64,000 nt of DNA. Source: Hirundichthys speculiger (Eukaryota; Chordata; Actinopteri; Beloniformes; Exocoetidae). The stretch's first letter is position 1. Each line of letters begins with the position of its first letter. The stretch is from the NCBI GenBank assembly GCA_018398805.1, contig JAGFBZ010002566.1, positions 1-64,000 on the forward strand, written 5' to 3'. The position numbers and the translations under genes are program-made. Positions 11,011 through 25,059 of the stretch are shown piece after piece. A model generated the notes under the pieces. That model made no database searches, was not told where the DNA came from, and saw nothing but the letters and a program-made list of their open reading frames with translations.

Positions 11011-13619
11011 AGCATAATAAACATTACGAAACAAGAGTTCGCAATGAGATGATCGAAACGAGAAAAAAAATCTGAAGATCCACAAAAAGTAACGAAATAA
11101 AAATGTTAAAAATGTACAGCTTTTTAATGTTGACTATTCTGACAATAAATGTCTCGTATTTGACTAATTCATTCTTATATTTATATTTCTACTAAATTAT
11201 GACTGGACCTTTAACCTCGAAGACACTTGAAGTTCAAAGTCAATTTCAGAAGGCAGGTCACGGTAAATCTTGTGGAGAACAACTACAGTGATCCCTTATT
11301 TTTCGAGGTTAATGGGGACATCTAACCCTGTTTTCATTCTGCCATCCCACAACACACAAACACCATTACCCATAAGGCCACCTTCTCAGTGGCGTAGCTG
11401 GGCTGTACTCCACATGGGTTTTGAGGTCAAAGGGGCCCGACATTGCACACGCAAATAGAGGACAGAAAAAAGCCAAAAAAGTAAGGAATAAGTAAGCCAG
11501 GAATAGACCATGACAGTGATTAGAATTGAGATAGCTGCTTGTTTTATTGCCATCCATTCCCACCCTTTCCCTACTTTCTCCCATTCCCACCCTACTGCTG
11601 ACCACCATCTCCTCAGCATCCAGCACCGCCTCATCATTATGCTGCTCTTCCTCAATATATCCTTAATAATAATAATAATAATAATGATAATAGTAAAGCC
11701 TATTGATTTTGTTTTTAATTGACCAAGAAAATTAATGATTTGTAATGCATGTAACTTTGTACTCATGTAATCATGTAATCTTTAATGTTCTGTCTGTGCC
11801 CTGATCACACCCAAAAAACAAACACTATATGCAAAGTCTCAAGTAGGGTTGTCACAATACCAGAATTTCTGTAGTCAATACCAATACTAGCAAATTTCCA
11901 CGATTCGATACTGTATTCAATACCACAACTGAAAAAAAGCATGTGCTTCTAAAATCATTGGGCTACTTTATTAAATAATAATAATAATAGGCCTAATAAT
12001 AACAATAACAACAACAAAAACAACAACAACAACAGGCTAATTATAACAACTGACACATCAAACTTGTTTTTAGGCTAAGCTGCACTTAAACAACTTCTCA
12101 GGCAGAAACATGAGGTAAAATGGTAAATCTGCCTCCACACAAACAGGAAGTCATGTAGTCATTATTATTCTGCTTGTAGTTCAATGATAGAACTGTTGTT
12201 CTCATTCACTCACTTTCAGGCTGTTTCCACTGACTGCTGTAAACTTATTGTTTCCTTCTTCAGCTCCGTTTATATATTCACACACGTTTGTTTTGTCTCT
12301 GCTCCAAACCATGGGTGTATTATGGTCTAAATGCGCACCACCATCAGAGCGTCTTGTTACCATGACAACTGACCGGAGAGAGACACATGGCGCGTCATGT
12401 TTCTGGGCTTCAACTGTGGCTGTGGCCACCAGGTTGGGTCACGTTCAGATTACTGGTAGTGTCGGTTCTTGTGTCAACTCTAGTCTCCAGTCTGAGATCA
12501 TGACAGCGCCGTGTTACAGCAGACAGGTGCTTGTTTACCTGCTGTGGTCGTGCTGCTGCTCGGACCCGTGTCGTCCCTGGCTGCTCCCACCACCAGAGAA
12601 AAGATGCAATTTTGTGCATTTGGCCGCATCCCCGATTATTTTTTTTTCTTTTTTGCCCTACGTTTATCTGCTCCCATACATCTGTTTTTCTGGTGGCTTC
12701 TTTCTTCTTTCTTTCTTTCAACCACGGCATTACATTGAAAAAAAAAGTTTGACCACAAGAGGGCCCATGGGTTTACAAAACCCACCAACACTACGTCATC
12801 TACACCACTGCACCTTCTTAGAGGGGCCAGAATGCCTCAACATTTCTTTGCTGTGAGAGAACGTGCGCAACATCTTGTGACATTTCCGCAATTTTGAATG
12901 TGTATTTTAAATATTTAGAAAAAAGAAAAACATTGAAGCAGTTGAAGTACAGAAACATTGACAAAGAAAAAAATAGCTTCATATGGGTGAAGTTAAAACA
13001 TCCAGTAGCCTAACTGGTCATCCTGAAAGGAATTTTCTAGGCTCACAGAAATGGAAGCAGGATCCTAATAAAAAATTGTTTTAAATAATTAATGATATTA
13101 ACTTCAATCATATAGGGGACCAAACAGCATCCTTTCATGGCTAATGAGAGAAAAAGTGTATAATGCAAGAAAAATTTATAATTTTTTTTTTTTGGGGGGG
13201 TGGGTGCACTCATGAGCCTTGAGCATCCTTGTTGCTATTAGGAAAGCTGACATTTGCAACTAAATGATAGGGTTAGTAAAACTAAATAACCAAAAGTGTT
13301 TTGTGTGACGTATGAACATAAGATGAGTTATATTTATAACGTCAGAATCCCTATTTTTAAATAATGAATACATTACGTTAAAAAAAATAAATAAAAAACA
13401 TGACATCATATCTATCCTAAAGCAGCTAAATTAAGTATCATTAAAATGAAAGTGACCTTATGTCTTTGTAAAACCAAAAAATGTTAAGTTGGTCATGCTA
13501 AACTAATTGCTGCCTAATTATAAAAATGTACTCTTGAGATTGTCTTTTAATTGTTAAATTAAATGTAACCAAACATGTCAAATGTTTCATTTGTAAACTA
13601 CAGAAACTCCAAACTCCAG
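11011..13619. other. Intergenic with DNA-transposon fragments
   Basis: About 11286-11335 resembles the end of a small DNA element related to about 62170-62220 (GTTAATGGGG shared). An AAT microsatellite lies at about 11664-11693. About 11845-12060 is a fragment with CACAATACCAGAATTT and AATAGGCCTAATAATAA, sharing the latter with 6700-6720. The rest, to the leader at 13620, holds T- and G-rich homopolymers and no supported exon. The long ORF at 12248-12856 has no recognisable domain and is not called. Confidence 0.4.
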
Positions 13620-16600
13620 ATGTCTCCAGCTCTGATTTTCCTTCTCATCAGCTGTCTGATGTGGGGTGAGTTACCATCTGCTTTGTATAAAGATTGTTAA
13701 CATCTATAAATATGCACTTCTGTTCATTAAAATCTATTATAATATATATTGATCTCTTTAACATTAATAACAAGGAAACTGTTAATTAAATATGATGGTT
13801 TCTATTTTATTGTATGTTTAAGGGATATCAATGTTTATTTCATTTGAAAGTCAAAATAATTACATCAAAACTCTGTTTGTAGTAATCAGTTGACAGAAAT
13901 CTATTTGAAGAAGAAAATGATGCAGAACTTTGCTGCAGAAAAGAGGTTGAGATTTTCAAAGACTGTGTTTTTTGTTTCAGGTGTTCTGTGTGGACAGTGG
14001 AGGGTCTCTTTGCCGTCAAAAGTAGAGGTCACAGCTGGATCCCCTTTGACCATCAAACTGCTCCTTTGATATTGATGATAGATATGAAAATAAATTAAAT
14101 TCCAATTGTAAACCGATATGGAAAAGTAAAGACGTGGACGACACAAACTCTGATTCAAAGCTAAATAAAAATATAGAAACAACTGGAAATTTAGCACAGA
14201 AAAACTGCACCACAGTTTTTAAAAACTTGTGTCCTAATCAGTCTGACACATATTATTTAAGACTGCATTGTGAGAACAAACTGAAATATAATTATGATAA
14301 AAGACAAGTGAATATTTCAGTGAAAGGTAGGTTTGAATATCCATTTACACACAATTTGTGTACAAATGATGTGTGTGGTGATTGTTTTGTATCAACTGCA
14401 TTATACAATAATTTAAAGGCAAAAAAAGAATATAAAAGGCACAAACAAGTATCTTTTTATATTCAAGTAATGAACGTGTCTCTTCCTTCCAGATCCTCCT
14501 CGTACACCGACTCTAAAACCGTCCAGGCTGGAGGTGAAGGAGGGAACCTCAGTGAGTCTGAGCTGCTCTGCTCCAGCTGTCTGTCTGTCTCATCCTCCAA
14601 CTCTGACATGGACCTCCAGCCTGGATGACAGTCAGAGGACACTGAAGAAGAATCAGGACACAACTGAAGTAGGGACCTCTGTTCTGAGCTTCACTGCTTC
14701 TCACCTCCATCACAGACAGAACTTCTCCTGCTCAGCTGTCTACAGGAAACCAGATGGAGGAACTGAGACTGTTACCAAGAGTTTAACAGCTGTTATTACA
14801 TGTAAGTTTTATTGATTTATTTGTTCAGTTTCTCTTTTTATTTGGATAAATTATTTTCACTCTGAGGTCACTACTCATCATTACCCAGAAACCTGGACTA
14901 TACGGTACGATTGAGACCACAAATTAGTGCAGCCTGCAAATGTAACATGACAATATAAGTTGTTCAGTTCAAAACACTAGTTTTTCTTTTTAACTGTCAA
15001 ACTGATTATATAATTAGCTCAGTATATGAAGAATCTCATACTGCAAATCTGTTTGGTAAAGAGAAGAAGGGCATTGAAAATAATTATTGAACCATAAATT
15101 CAAAGATGTAACATGTACCCAAGGCATCCAAAAACACGTGTTAATTCCCATAGAATATTCTATTTTACATGGAATAAGCTGAACATTTTCTCTAATGTCG
15201 CTACAGTTCCTCCAAAGATCCTGCTCTCATCAAACTGCACCAAATCTTCAGACCAGGTCACCTGTTCCTGTGTTATTGAGGGAAATCCTTCTCCTACTGT
15301 ACGCTGGTATTTGGATAAGCGACCTGTTAATCAATCTGACAAGTTTACAATCAAAGATGAATTAACAAAGAGCAGACGTCTGAGGAGCATCATCACAGTG
15401 AAAGACCCAGAAGAGACAGATCTTTCCACCTTGGTCTGTCAGAGCTTGAACTCTGTAGGAGGAGCTACTCTTCAATTTTCTGTCATCAGTCATCAGACTC
15501 AAGGTCGGTCTTATATGTATCTATGAATTTGATATTTTAACACAAATGGAAACTGCAACCAAGTATCTCATATTAGTTAACAGCAGGTTTATCTTGATGG
15601 TAGTTCCTAACTATTATAAAGATATTAATTTAAAGGTAATATAACTGGTTATACAAACTGCCTTTTTACTTAAGCAGCCAGTAGCATCCTTTTCAAAGAC
15701 TCCTTCCGGGGTTGACTGGAGGGTGGCAGGGTTGACGGCCAGTAGCTTTGACAGAAATTGCAGGAGCTGGTTCTTCCAGTTGAGCCACCGTCACCCTAGT
15801 ATCCTTCTAGGCCAGCTAACAAGGTTCTTGGGGCAACCCTCCTAGACTGGCTGAGATCAGTGCACCCCAACTGTGGTCTTATTAGGCTTATTGTAGCAGG
15901 GAAACATCTAAAAACATGCAAGTCAATGGCCCTAAAGGACAAGCATTGGGGAACATTTGCCAAGATCTTCTGCACTGAGTAGCCAGGCTGGTAGCCTATG
16001 GCTACCTGACTACACTCTACTGGGGCCCAAGCTCCATCAGGACAGCCAGCTGACAGTGGGTCTCGGTGGACCTCAGCTGAACCTCAACAGTACTCATTTT
16101 GGATGTGCTTTTAGTAGTTAGATCTGAAATGAGAATGGATTGACAGATTTGATGAGACTGAATATAAGGTAATATTTAGGGCTGGGCAACGATTAAAATT
16201 TTAATCGCAATTAATCGCATGATTTCCCTGATTAATCACAATTAATTGCATTGTATACGGAAAATCAAATAATGAATTCAAAAGTAGTGTAAAGGTCACT
16301 TTCATTTAAATGTTGTGCTGCCATATAAACTAAAGTGCCATAACGTTTGCTGTTCAAACACTTTTAACATCAGCACTTGTCAGTAACACATATTTAGTGT
16401 AAATCTCATCTTAAAAAATGTCAAATGAAATAAAGCTTATTGCCACTGCCAGGGGATTAATGTCATCCTGTTTTTTATGACAAAAAAAGTTTGCCAACAA
16501 AATCCTGAGCCACAATCAGAACATTAAAACAGGTCATTTCTGAGGTAACAGCAGAAACTTTTAACGGGGAGTTCAACTTGTCAGTTGTTACAAATAACCT

Positions 16601-19600
16601 TGTTTCTGTCGAATCCTCCATCTGGGAGAACTTTAAAATAAAAATGTCCATGTTAAAGTTCTGTAACCTTATCAATCTGTGTATCATTCGTTCTTTCCAT
16701 TTTCAATTGTCTATCAAAAATTAAAAACATTAAAAAGTGACATTTTTTTTTTTTTTTCATTATTTAATCTAACACAAAAAAATGAAAAAAAAATGCTTGT
16801 TTTTTTATATTTCAATTTTAGACTTGGATCAAAAATACAAAATGAAAAAAAATGGGCTATGGGACTGAATTTGTTTTTAATATTTAATTGTCCAGTTCAG
16901 TGACCCTGAAATGCCTTTGTGCGCAGTTCAGGTAGCATGGTGGAGCTGGAATCACATACTATAATATTTGCAATATTGTGAAAGTCTGAATGAAAACTCA
17001 GCTCAAATATAGATGAACCAAAGTGCTCTCCAGCTCTGCATCTGACATAAGTTTTTTTTATCCTCAGATCATGACACACAGAATCTCCTCAGGCTCATTT
17101 CTGAGCATTGCCCATCCATTGCTTAATAGATCCTTGATCAAACTACCGTGTTGACTCAAATTTAGGACGATATTTTAATCTAGAAGACATATTCTCAAAA
17201 ATGGGGGTCGTTTTATAATAAAGGACTAGACTTTCTGTTGTCATTACACATCTGTGCCATTAGATGGAGCCGCACTGACGTAACCAGTAATAGAACAGCA
17301 GGACAGTGAACACATGGAGGAAATCTGATGTAAAATGGAGGAATGAAGTGATCGTCTTGAACAAAGGGGTTTAAAAGTTTTGTGTCATTCCAATTAATAT
17401 TGCTACCTGAGTTACTACCTCAACTGTAAAGTACATGGATTTATACCGCTCTCCATGTCTGTTTTAGCTTTTCTGCATGTTTTTAAGTCAATTCTCTCCT
17501 GGCTCCACAACAGCCAGTAACAGACTTTTCAAAACAAAAGCATGTGAGCAACATGCGTTACTGCGCGACAAAATAACAATAATAATGCAATAATAATTAA
17601 TGCGTTAACTCGATTATAAATCGATAATAATGGGTTAACTTGCCCAGCCCTAGTAGTATTAGTTAGCAACATGTGTGGTACCTGGTTAGCTTGTGGTACC
17701 TGAAGTAAGGTTGGCGTGTTCCAACCAGCTGCTTGTTTGTTACACCCATTTCCTCAATTTTTGAACATGGGGGTTTGATGGAGTCAGCTCCAGCTAAAAA
17801 TGGCTTTGCCAAGAGCCTCCAAATATGGGCTTCAAATTAGCAGTTCAGAAAACATTTGGGTCACATGACAAGCTGTTTGCACAGCTATTTTTTTTCTTTT
17901 TTATATATACAGCCAGTGGTTAAGATTCGGTCACCCAACAACAACTCAAGGACAGAGGACATTATTTTAGGAACATAGAAGTAAAAGAAAATATCTATAG
18001 AGGTTTCTATTAGATGGTTTATAGGACTGCAACTGGTGACATCTGTTTCCCCTTAGGGGAATTTTTGGGAACTTCTATTAGGTTGAGACACGTCCCTGCT
18101 GTTAACTCGATACTTCAGTGTGGCCCCGGAAAAGTTTTCATCCATCCATCCATCCATCCATCCATCCATCCATCAGCTCCTGCTTGATCCTGAGTCAGGT
18201 CGCAGGGGCAGCACCTTCAACAGAAAGGCTCAGACCTCCCTCCCCCCGGCCACTTCCACCAGCTCCTCTGGGAGAACCCCGAGGAGCTCCCAGGCCATCT
18301 GAGAGATAAAGTCTTTCCAGCTTGTCCTTGGCCTGCCCCGTGGTCTTCTCCCAGTTGGACATGCCCGAAACACCTCTCCATCCTAACCAGATGCCCAAAC
18401 CACCTCAACTGGCTCCTCTCAATGTGAAGGAGCAGCGGACTCTACTCTGAGTCTCTCCCGGATGACCAAACTTTTCACCTTATCTCTAAGGGAGAGTCCA
18501 GCCACCCTACGGAGAAAACTCATTTCTGCCGCCTGTATCTGCGATCTTGTTCTTTCGGTCACTACCCACAGTTCATGACCATAGGTGAGGGTTGGAACAA
18601 AGATCGACCGGTAAACAGAGTGTCTTGCCTTTTGGCTCAGCTCTCTCTTCACCACAACGGACCGGTACAGAGTCCGCACCACAGCAGACGCTGCACTGAT
18701 CCGTCTGTCGATCTCTCGCTCCTTTCTCCCATCACTCGTGAACAAGACGCTGAGATACTTAAACTCCTCACTTGTGGCAGAATCTAACTCCCTACCCAGA
18801 GAAGATATTCTACCCTTTTCTGACTGAGAACCATGGCCTTAGATTTGGAGTTGCTGATTCTCATCCCTGCCGCTTCACACTTGGCTGCGAACCGCTCCAG
18901 CGAGAATTGAAGATCCCCATCTGATGGCGCCATCTGATAGCACCTCCCTCAGGACACCCCGAGGGACACAGTCAAATGCCCTCTCCAAGTCCACAAAACA
19001 CATGTGGACTGGTTGGGCAAATTACCATGCCCCCTCCAGGACCCTAGTGAGGGTATAGAGTTGGTCCAGTGTTCCACGACCAGGACGGAACCCACACTGT
19101 TCCTCCTGAATCTGGGATTCGACGACTGATTGAACTCTCTCCTCCAGCACCCCTGTATAGACCTTACCAGAAAGGCTGAGGAGTGTGATTCCCCTGGTAT
19201 TGGAACACATCCATTCCTCTTTTTTTAAAAAGGGGGAACCACCACCCTGATCTGCCAATTCAGAGGTACTGCCCCCGATTTCCATGCGATGTTGCAGAGA
19301 CGTGTCAACGCAGACAGTCCTACAACATCCAGAGCCTTCAGGAATTCAGGGCGGATCTCGTCCACCCCCGGAGCCTGGCCACCATGCAGCTACTTAACTA
19401 CGTCAGTGACCTCAGCTCCGGTAATCAACGAGTCCACCTCTAAGTCTACAGACTCAGCATCCCCCACGTAAGACATGTTGGTGGGATTGAGAAGGTCCTC
19501 AAAGTATTCTTTCCATCTGTCTGCTGATTCCAGAGTCCCAAAAGCTAGACAAGCCCGGTAGGATTCTTTCTTCAGTCTGACGGCCTCTCTTACCTGAGGT

Positions 19601-22600
19601 GTCCACCATCGAGTTCGAGGATTGCCGTCATGGCAGCCACCGACGACCTTACAGCCACAGCTCCGGTCAGCCGCTTCAGCAATGGAGGCTGATGGCCCAT
19701 TCAGACTCAATGTCTCCCGCCTCCCTCGGGTTGTGATTGAAGCTCTGTCGGAGGTGCAAGTTGAAGATCTTTCTGACAGGTTCCTCTGCCAAACATTTCC
19801 AGCAAACCGTCACTACATGTTTGGGCCTACCAGGTCTGACTGGCATTCTCCTCCGCCATTTGATCCATTCCACCACCAGGTAGTGATCAGTTGACAGCTC
19901 AGCTCCTCTCTTTACCTGAGTGTCCAAAACATACAGCCGAAGATCGGATGATACAACTATGAAGTCAATCATCGATCTACTGCCAGAAGTTTCCTGATGC
20001 CACGTGCATTTATGGACACTCTTGTGCTTGAACATGGCGTTTGTTATGGACAAACTGTGACGAGCACAGAAGTCCAACAACAAAACACCACTCTAGTTCA
20101 GATCAGAGAGGCCGTTCCTCCCAATCACGCCCTTCCAGGTACCACTGTTGTTGCCAATGTGAGCATTGAAGTCCCCCAGCAGAACAAAGGAGTCCCCATT
20201 AGGGGCGCTTTCCAGCACCCCTGCTAAGGACTCCAAGAAGGCTGGGTACTCTGAACTGTCATTTGGCACATAAGTGCAAATGACAGTCAAAGCCTGTCCC
20301 CGAACCTGAAGGCACAGGGAAGCTACCCTCTCATCAACTGGGGAGAACCCCATTGTACAGGCTCCAAGCTGTGGGGCTATAAGCAAGCCCCCCAGCCCGT
20401 CGCCTCTCACCCTGGGCAACTCCAGAGTAGAATAAAGTCCAGCCTTTCTTGGTTATATATATATTTTTTGTACATACTTCATCCTGTGTGCACTCTATGG
20501 GGCAGCTTTGAATCTCATGACACTCTGTGTAATGACAAAGGCGCTTCTATTCTTCTATTCATGTTCCAGATCCCAGGCTGTGCATTCAGGTGAGCCCAAC
20601 TATATCTAGTTGGTACCTCTCAACCTCAAGCACAAGCTCAGGCTCCTTCCCTACCAGAGAGGTGACGTTCCATGTCCCAGAAGCCAGTTTAGTTAGCCGA
20701 GGGTCAGCACGCCAAGGCCCATGCTTTCGGCTGCCACCTAAAACACACAGCACCCGACTGCTATGACCCTCCCTGTGGGTGGTGGGCCCACGGGGAGGCG
20801 AACCCATTTAACTCGTTCGGACTGAGCCCGGCCCCTGGCCCCATGGGTAAAGGCCCGCCCACCGGGTGCTCCTGAACGAGCCCCTCCCCCAGACCTGGCT
20901 CCAGGATGGGGCCCCGGTAACCCAAGCCCGGGCGAGGGACATCGAGCTCTTGGTGTCTTCGTATGCATAAGAGTTGACTGAATTGCGCTTAGTCTGCCCC
21001 CCCGACCAGTTTGTCTTGGGTGACCCTACCAGGGGCAAATGCCCCCGACAACATAGCTCCTGGGATCATTCAGGCACGCAAACCCCTCCACCACATTAAG
21101 GTCGCGATTCAGTGAGGGATAATGATCCTTCTGCATGAAAAGTTTTCAGCAAACATAAATACAGCAACAATTTTGTTCCTTCAGTGTTGATACTCTCTTG
21201 CTTTTTGGCAACCAATTTTGAAAAAAAGTAACAAACACCCAAAGTGGTTTAGTACTGCCACCAAGTTGTATACAGTGATATTTTCTAAGTAATTGGTGCC
21301 TATCAGGTTTGACAATGAGCACAACAGCTGAGAGGAGGTTGGCGATGTTACACTTCCAGCCTCCAAGGTTTTTTCCTGGATCCCCACTAACAGAAATCTG
21401 CCTCATGCCAAATGGGAAAACATGATACAGAAGAAAAAAGCCTCAATTTTTCAGCTATCAAAGGGTTGGGTTAGACTCCATATCTTTTACTCTGATCAGG
21501 TAAACAATCTGTAGGGAATAAAGGACCTTGATGGCTCAGAGGAGGTCTGATGAGGATCAATGGTTCACATGTAACAACGGCTCCTGAGCCTGAAACTGCC
21601 CATGTTCAAACTTATCCAAGAAAATAATGTTTTTTTTAGAAGCTTTATAAATCAATTAAATTATTTTTTAACCATTAAAAAATGATAAACTAAGGTAACA
21701 GAACAAAACAATTAGAAAAAAACGGTTTAAAAAAAAAAAACTCAGAATAGAGAACCAGATTCTTGTTAATTTAGGACATCCGCAATACTTAAACTGCCTT
21801 GCTTTACTCCAAAAAAAAAAAAAAAATGGCTCATGTACACATTTAGCTTGGTTTGCTCTTAAAGGTCTTCAGGACAAAAAGATTGTGGATGCGTATGAGT
21901 CTGGGAAGTAGTATAGAAAGATCATAGAAAGAAAGACAGACGTTGAAAGAAAAACTAGAAATCAGTTTATTATTGAAGAGGGATACAGTTAACTGGGTCA
22001 GATGGATGATCACAAAACTGTTTAACTTCAGTTGTCATCTACAAGAAGATCAAATACTGATGTGTTGACATTTTGAATAAAGAACAAATAGATAATGTTG
22101 TGCCCTAATATCAGACAAGTGGATATTTCAATATTTTTGTGTTTCAGATCGAGTGCTGTTGCCCGTGTTCATCACCATATCTGTAGTTTTTTTAGCGTGG
22201 GCTTGCGTTCTGCTCTTTGTCATAAGGTAAGTGAGCAGTCTGGGACAAAATAATAACAAGGTTATTGTAAGAAGAGCTGTTTCACCAACTTGCATGCTTT
22301 TTTTTGTTCTTAGACTGTAGTAGTACTGTATAGAGAATGTTTGGTCAGGTTTTCATGCAGCAGAAGATATTTAATATTTTGAGTTTTTGAGCTACGTGAG
22401 ACTTTTTGGGGTATGTAGAACAGGATCCGGAACACAGGAAACCAGGAGGGAGGGCTACTAAACCATGTCCTTTATTTTTAACTGGAAAATGTGCACAAAG
22501 CTACAAACCAAGAACCAGAAGTCCTAAAGAGAATAGGAAGGAAACATGAGAATATTACAGAAAGACACACAGGAAAGGTGACAAGGAAGTATGACTGAAG

Positions 22601-24121
22601 CAAGGCAACCTGACAAGGAGATGTTGGGTCAAAGGAGATAGATTAGATTGATTAGAAAGATAGTTTATATTTGCAATAAATTAGGAAGTTAACCAAACAA
22701 AAACAAACAAGCAAAGGAAACATAACAAGACTTTAAAAAACCAAGATCAAAACCATGAAACCATTTTTTCTCCACTAGCAACATTTCATTTTTGTGGATG
22801 GATGCAAATGGACTGATAATAATCTTGATTCATCATTCATCAGCAGTAACTTTGTAATGCTAAGTTTCACATATGTGACATGTAAATTTAGGTTTATCTT
22901 ATTCATAAATATATACTCTTATTGTGCTCGGGTGAGGTTGTTAAACGATACACTGACTACGACAGAGGTGCAAAGTGGATTTATTCTCCAAGTTGTATAC
23001 AATTCAGAGAAATCATTAAACTCACATCACAGAAAGCAGGATTATCGGAAATGACAATTTGCTATTAGGAAACAGCCGTCTTTAAACATCACATAAAAAA
23101 CATGGAGACCTTGAGATAAGTTCTCTAGACATCTATGTGTCAAAACTTAGCAACTTGATGGAGCCAGAATGATAAACAGAAGCGATGGCCCTCAACAGAC
23201 CAGAATCTAGAACAAAAGTCATGGACTTATGAACCAGCATTATACAATAAGGCCCCAAAATGCAGTTTTGATATTACAACATATATCAGTGCTTTTTTAA
23301 ATCACCACTCATGTAAATTTCTGGTTAATATTCTGGTTAAGTTTTAATGCTTTTCTTGGTGTCCAAGACTGATCTTTGAGGGATTTGTCTTAAATGTTTT
23401 ACTGACCACCAACTTTGTCAGATCGTTTCCTTCAGTTGAACATCTTTCATGCCTCTTGGCTACCAATCATCTTAACATGACCCACTTAAAGTGGTTTAGC
23501 ATGCAAATTATTCTTTTCAAAAAGACTATGTATTTTTTTTCTCTCTGTAGCTTTAAAGTCTACGGGCCAATATGTGAGCATATCTCATTTTGGTGGATGC
23601 TGTTTTGTGTTTTTTAGGGCTTTGATTAAAAGCCGTAAGAGTCAGCCCACAGATGAAACCAACACTGCTGCTCATGATGAACTTATCAGGGAGACAAATG
23701 AGGTACTTTGGACTTGAATGTTTCTCCATCACATATGAACTCTTATGTGGAATAATGCAATTTAAATTGCGCAAAAACAACATTAAAACAGCTTAAACAT
23801 TTGCTCTAATTGTAGACAACAGAGCAAGACATTTACGCCAACATGAGCGAACTGAGACAGGAGGATGCTGGCCAGCCTGCAGCTGGATCTCTGCTAAACA
23901 GCGCTACTCTACCAGACTCTGACAACCCAGAAGGAGCCAGTGAAAGCACAGAGAAGAACGGTGAAAACTTGATTTATACCAGTGTGACCTGGAAGAAAAA
24001 GAGCAAGAAAAAGAGAGATGAGAGCTCTGCAGAGATGCATCCATCCGGTGGCTCCTATCTGGAGGAGATGAAATGTGCAGCAGGAGGCAGAAGTTTTCAT
24101 GAGCAATGCACTGGAGATTAG
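13620..24121 (+). CDS. Siglec/CD22-like Ig receptor, gene 1 (V + two C2, TM, ITIM-bearing tail)
   Basis: Exons: leader 13620-13665; V-set 13981-14326; C2 14493-14801; C2 15207-15503; transmembrane 22148-22226; tail 23618-23702 and 23816-24121 (TAG). Phases agree at all joins. The V exon carries Siglec features: paired cysteines, WKSK, NCTTVF, and YYLR with the arginine codon at 14260-14262, the place of the sialic-acid-binding Arg of Siglecs. The TM exon is hydrophobic without charge ([20 protein letters not shown]). The tail has YANM (fits YxN and YxxM) and LIYTSV, which fits the ITIM consensus, then a lysine-rich end. Family knowledge: such receptors bind sialylated glycans on leukocytes and recruit SHP phosphatases through ITIMs. 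The V exon is one base longer than in gene 2 because of an extra base in ATCAAACTGC near 14050, which shifts the frame. The middle C2 exon present in genes 2 and 3 is missing. A 6.6-kb intron full of TEs precedes the TM exon. CD33, MAG and sialoadhesin relatives cannot be separated by eye. Confidence 0.8.
15504..16176. other. Start of the large gene-1 intron; GC-richer unclassified insert at about 15690-16100
   Basis: About 15690-16100 is GC-richer than its surroundings and has no long ORF. It looks like a foreign insert, since the corresponding introns of genes 2 and 3 show nothing like it. I cannot name a family. Confidence 0.35.
16177..17652. mobile_element. Non-autonomous hAT-type element, copy A
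   Basis: Terminal inverted repeats TAGGGCTGGGCAA at 16177 and TTGCCCAGCCCTA ending at 17652. The flanks GTAATATT (16169-16176) and GTAGTATT (17653-17660) are an 8-bp target duplication with one mismatch, as expected for hAT. It shares internal blocks with the copy at 57289-58541. The subterminal regions are rich in TTAATCGC/GCGTTAAC motifs. No transposase seen. Confidence 0.85.
18139..21115 (-). mobile_element. Rex3-like (RTE clade) LINE, nearly full length, defective
   Basis: Minus-strand fragments run in order from endonuclease ([11 protein letters not shown] near 20170) through reverse transcriptase ([14 protein letters not shown] near 19080; FVDLERAFD near 18980) to the C-terminal region ([16 protein letters not shown] near 18490). 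The 3' end is a (GGAT)n tail at 18139-18174. The stretch reading TGGCAGATCAGGGTGGTGGT on the minus strand near 19235-19256 matches a conserved Rex3 site as I recall it. Dead copy: the RT core with the catalytic aspartate box is deleted near 18930, and frameshifts and stops occur throughout. About 110 unrelated bases interrupt the 5' part at about 20453-20565. Inserted in the gene-1 intron, antisense to the gene. Confidence 0.8.
21116..22147. other. Rest of the large gene-1 intron
   Basis: AT-rich with several A-runs (21728-21740, 21811-21826). No repeat border or exon recognised before the acceptor at 22146-22147. Confidence 0.4.
22915..23280. repeat. Dispersed repeat shared with 50100-50458
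   Basis: The two segments share TATTCTCCAAG, GAGACCTTGAG and AAGTCATGGACT in the same order over about 360 bases, with many small differences. Non-coding. Could be a decayed LTR or a DNA element; no borders seen. It lies in the intron after the TM exon of gene 1. Confidence 0.6.
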
Positions 24122-25050
24122 AAGTCTGTGTGAAGAAATGAGATCTAGAAATGTGAGGAAGGAAGTGGAGTGTGAATACGCTCATGTTAAATTTAAAAAT
24201 AAGCCTGCTTAGCTGACGGTTAACCGCTTTGTATCAGGCTCGGTGCCGAAAAACGGCTGTCTTGTTCTGATGTTAAAGTTAATCAAACAATGAATTGGAT
24301 ATTTCAATGTAAATGACATACTTTGTTTTTGTTTTGTGTAGATAGATGCTGAGGATCAGTTATCAGAAGTTGTTAATTTTACAGCTTCCTCTCGTCAGTT
24401 GTTGTGGTGTGACTCCAAAACCAAATGTTTCCTTACTTGTCAGACATTTTGGGTGACAAATCAATAGTGTATTTATAATATGTGCTGAATACTGGATTTG
24501 AATGGTTATCATTGCTAATGCTGGCTAATTAGGAAAATGAAGCTATTATCTACTTAAATGTTGTCCTTGGTTACTTGCAAGAATGGGATATTTTAATCAA
24601 ACATATGACCTTTTTTTTGTTAACAAGTTGACATACTCAAGCAGGTGACCTGCTGTGGACTTCATACCACAGATGTACAGAAAAACAGCTCCTTACACAA
24701 CCTTGTCATTATAATTCTGCATATAGAAGCCAGTTTTAGGAGGTGAACTCAACAACTCAACTCCACTGCACTGCTCTCTTTCAAGGATTGTGCCTCTTTT
24801 CAGGTCTGTCATACAGCTTTATGCTACCCACTTCTAAGGCCGAGCAAATGCAGCAGCTGGGAGGACATGAGGATCAGGATGTTAGATAATGCTACTCTGT
24901 GTATATATTTGTCTTGAGGTGAGACATATTTTGGAGCTTTGCAATAAAAAATAAGATAAAAATGAAATATCAGCAGAGCTATTTCTTTGTAGACGACAAC
25001 TGCAGTTGTTAAATTTGAGACCTTAACTCAGCTTAAGTTTCTACTTTAGA
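24122..25050 (+). other. 3' UTR and downstream flank of gene 1
   Basis: AATAAA at 24942-24947 is the best polyadenylation signal after the stop at 24121. That would give a 3' UTR of about 830 bases. No other feature recognised. Confidence 0.5.
24942..24947 (+). terminator. Likely polyadenylation signal of gene 1
   Basis: AATAAA followed by A-rich sequence, 820 bases after the stop codon. Confidence 0.5.
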
Positions 25051-25059
25051 TTCATGCAT

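Noticed and set aside
12248..12856. 202-codon plus-strand ORF
   Set aside because: No recognisable domain, biased composition, overlapping ORFs in other frames, next to TE fragments.
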